Positions 5,561 to 6,561 of a DNA stretch of 6,561 nucleotides are shown piece by piece. Source of the DNA: Lachnospiraceae bacterium (GTDB taxonomy: Bacteria > Bacillota > Clostridia > Lachnospirales > Lachnospiraceae). The stretch's first letter is position 1. Each line of letters starts with the position of its first letter. The notes beneath the pieces were generated by a model. The model was not told where the DNA came from and made no database searches. It saw nothing but the letters and a program-made list of their open reading frames with translations. A program made the translations under genes and the position numbers. The stretch lies in the NCBI GenBank assembly GCA_009774585.1, contig VSOA01000215.1, positions 1 to 6,561 of the forward strand, written 5' to 3'.

Positions 5561-5917
5561 ATGAATACAAGAAAAATAGGGGCACAGAGGGAAGAACAAG
5601 TCTGTGCCTATTTACTGTCCGCGGGAGTGAACATTCGGGAACGTAATTTCAGATGCCGTCAGGGCGAGGTGGATATCATCGGATATGACGGAGAATACCT
5701 CGTATTCTTTGAAGTAAAATATCGAAGCAGTTCCCGCAAGGGGAGTGCAGCCGAGGCAGTAGGATTTGCAAAACAGAAGAAAATATGCCGGGTGTCGGAT
5801 TATTACCGGATGATACACCAATGTAGAGAAGATACGCCGATTCGCTTTGACGTGGTTGCGATTGACGCAGAGAAAATCACATGGATTAAGAATGCGTTTT
5901 ATTATGTGTTGGGATAA
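5561..5917 (+). CDS. yraN: UPF0102 family protein YraN, nuclease-like fold
   Basis: A 118-residue member of the YraN/UPF0102 family, related in fold to Holliday-junction-resolvase and restriction-type nucleases; its cellular role is not established. Visible family marks are GAQREEQVCAYLLSAG (about 7-22), the RNFRCRQGEVDIIG block (28-41), and FFEVKYR (49-55). Asp38 with Glu51-Val-Lys53 forms the PD-(D/E)xK-like core, and a conserved RFDVV occurs at about 95-99. The length is normal and no core residue is missing. The ATG follows GAGG (5552-5555) by five bases. It lies 53 bp after the FlhB-like gene, the largest gap in the unit, with no terminator between. In many bacteria yraN neighbours rnhB, which fits this location. 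Confidence 0.93.
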   Translation: MNTRKIGAQREEQVCAYLLSAGVNIRERNFRCRQGEVDIIGYDGEYLVFFEVKYRSSSRKGSAAEAVGFAKQKKICRVSDYYRMIHQCREDTPIRFDVVAIDAEKITWIKNAFYYVLG

Positions 5918-5941
5918 TGAAGAGAAAGGTAAGACTTGCAG

Positions 5942-6561
5942 ATGGAACTACACAGACATGAGAGTAAAATGCGAATGAAACAGAATAAGACGGGACAAGT
6001 AGAATATCTGACATTTCCGCTGATAGAACAGACCGGTTTGGTAAGACATCTTTTTACCACCAGACTCGGAGGAGTCAGCAAAGATATTTATGGTACGATG
6101 AATTTAAGTTATACAAGGGGAGACGATAAAGACGCTGTGGATGAGAATTTCAGGCGGATTACAAGAGTACTTAAATGTGAACTTGGCGATATTGTCTGTT
6201 CTGATCAGACGCATACGGTTAATCTGAGAGTGGCAGCCCGCAAAGACGGCGGCAAGGGAATCGTGATACCGCGGGATTATACGGATATAGACGGTTTGCT
6301 GACGGATGAACCGGGGCTTGTACTGGCAACGTTTTATGCGGACTGCGTTCCTCTTTATTTTGTGGATGTGAAAAAACGTGCGATTGCACTGGCTCATTCC
6401 GGATGGAGAGGTACGGTGGCGCGGATGGGCAGATGCGTGACAGACAAAATGAAAGAAGTATACGGAACCGATCCGGCGGACATTGTTGCGGCAGTAGGTC
6501 CATCCATTTGTCAGGAGTGCTATGAAGTGAGCGAGGATGTAGCAGATGCTTTCGCACAGGA
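5942..6561 (+). CDS. pgeF: PgeF/YlmD family protein, multicopper oxidase-like (3' end missing)
   Basis: The first 206 codons of a DUF152/Cu-oxidase_4 (YfiH, YlmD, LACC1) family protein; the frame stays open to the window end. Family members have been described as polyphenol oxidase or purine nucleoside phosphorylase-type enzymes, and as a peptidoglycan editing factor (PgeF). Visible marks are HLFTTRLGGVS (36-46), QTH with His91, DGLLTD (117-122), ATFYADCVPL with Cys135, AHSGWRGTV with His152, and GPSICQECYEV (186-196). His91, Cys135 and His152 match the conserved metal-site triad. A full protein would be around 270-285 residues. The start is uncertain: ATG 5942 lies 12 bases after AAAGG (5925-5929), while TTG at 5936, two codons earlier, is spaced better (six bases). 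A stop at 5930-5932 bounds the frame. Confidence 0.93.
   Translation, partial: MELHRHESKMRMKQNKTGQVEYLTFPLIEQTGLVRHLFTTRLGGVSKDIYGTMNLSYTRGDDKDAVDENFRRITRVLKCELGDIVCSDQTHTVNLRVAARKDGGKGIVIPRDYTDIDGLLTDEPGLVLATFYADCVPLYFVDVKKRAIALAHSGWRGTVARMGRCVTDKMKEVYGTDPADIVAAVGPSICQECYEVSEDVADAFAQ

Noticed and set aside
5135..5599. Antisense open frame (154 codons) across the FlhB-like gene
   Set aside because: It covers the confidently identified FlhB-like gene on the other strand and reads as low-complexity Ser/Leu/Phe sequence without a domain.
1..6561. Mobile element, CRISPR array, prophage or attachment site
   Set aside because: No transposase, integrase, direct-repeat array, terminal inverted repeats or tRNA target is visible; gene density and composition look uniform and chromosomal.

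Overview
The window looks like a housekeeping chromosomal segment of a moderate-GC Bacillota bacterium, most likely a Clostridia member of the Lachnospiraceae type. The reasons are gene order (rplS, then signal peptidase, rbgA, rnhB, a ylqG/ylqH-like pair and yraN), strong AGGAGG-type ribosome binding sites, GTG and TTG starts, SipS-type signal peptidases with one membrane anchor, and heavy AGA/CGG arginine use. All genes are on the + strand. There is no mobile element, CRISPR array, tRNA or rRNA. The genus is inferred, not proven.

Bases 1-160 hold an unassignable upstream edge, a promoter (TTGCAT, 17 bp, TGC-TAAATT) and a leader resembling the known ribosomal protein L19 leader. Next comes rplS (161-508), closed by a strong intrinsic terminator (525-561). 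A new extended -10 promoter (571-599) then begins a compact transcription unit running to the right edge with no convincing internal terminator. Its order is lepB (signal peptidase I, GTG start), rbgA (50S assembly GTPase), a second lepB paralogue, rnhB (RNase HII), a FliK-C-domain protein (YlqG-like, TTG start), a small stand-alone FlhB-C-domain protein (YlqH-like), yraN (UPF0102 nuclease fold) and the first 206 codons of pgeF/ylmD (multicopper-oxidase/purine-phosphorylase-like family), which is cut by the window end. The largest gap in the unit is 53 bp.

Functionally the unit joins ribosome assembly (L19, RbgA), protein export (two type I signal peptidases), RNA-DNA hybrid removal (RNase HII) and a nuclease-fold protein. 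It also carries two proteins that look like detached halves of the flagellar export substrate switch: the C-terminal domain of hook-length protein FliK, and the part of FlhB that follows its autocleavage site. That pair is the most interesting content. It has no flagellar gene beside it here, the FlhB-like member lacks the NPTH cleavage motif, and the stop codon of the first gene lies inside the Shine-Dalgarno of the second. Homologous, poorly understood genes (ylqG/ylqH) sit in the equivalent Bacillus subtilis locus, so the arrangement is conserved rather than unique to this window.
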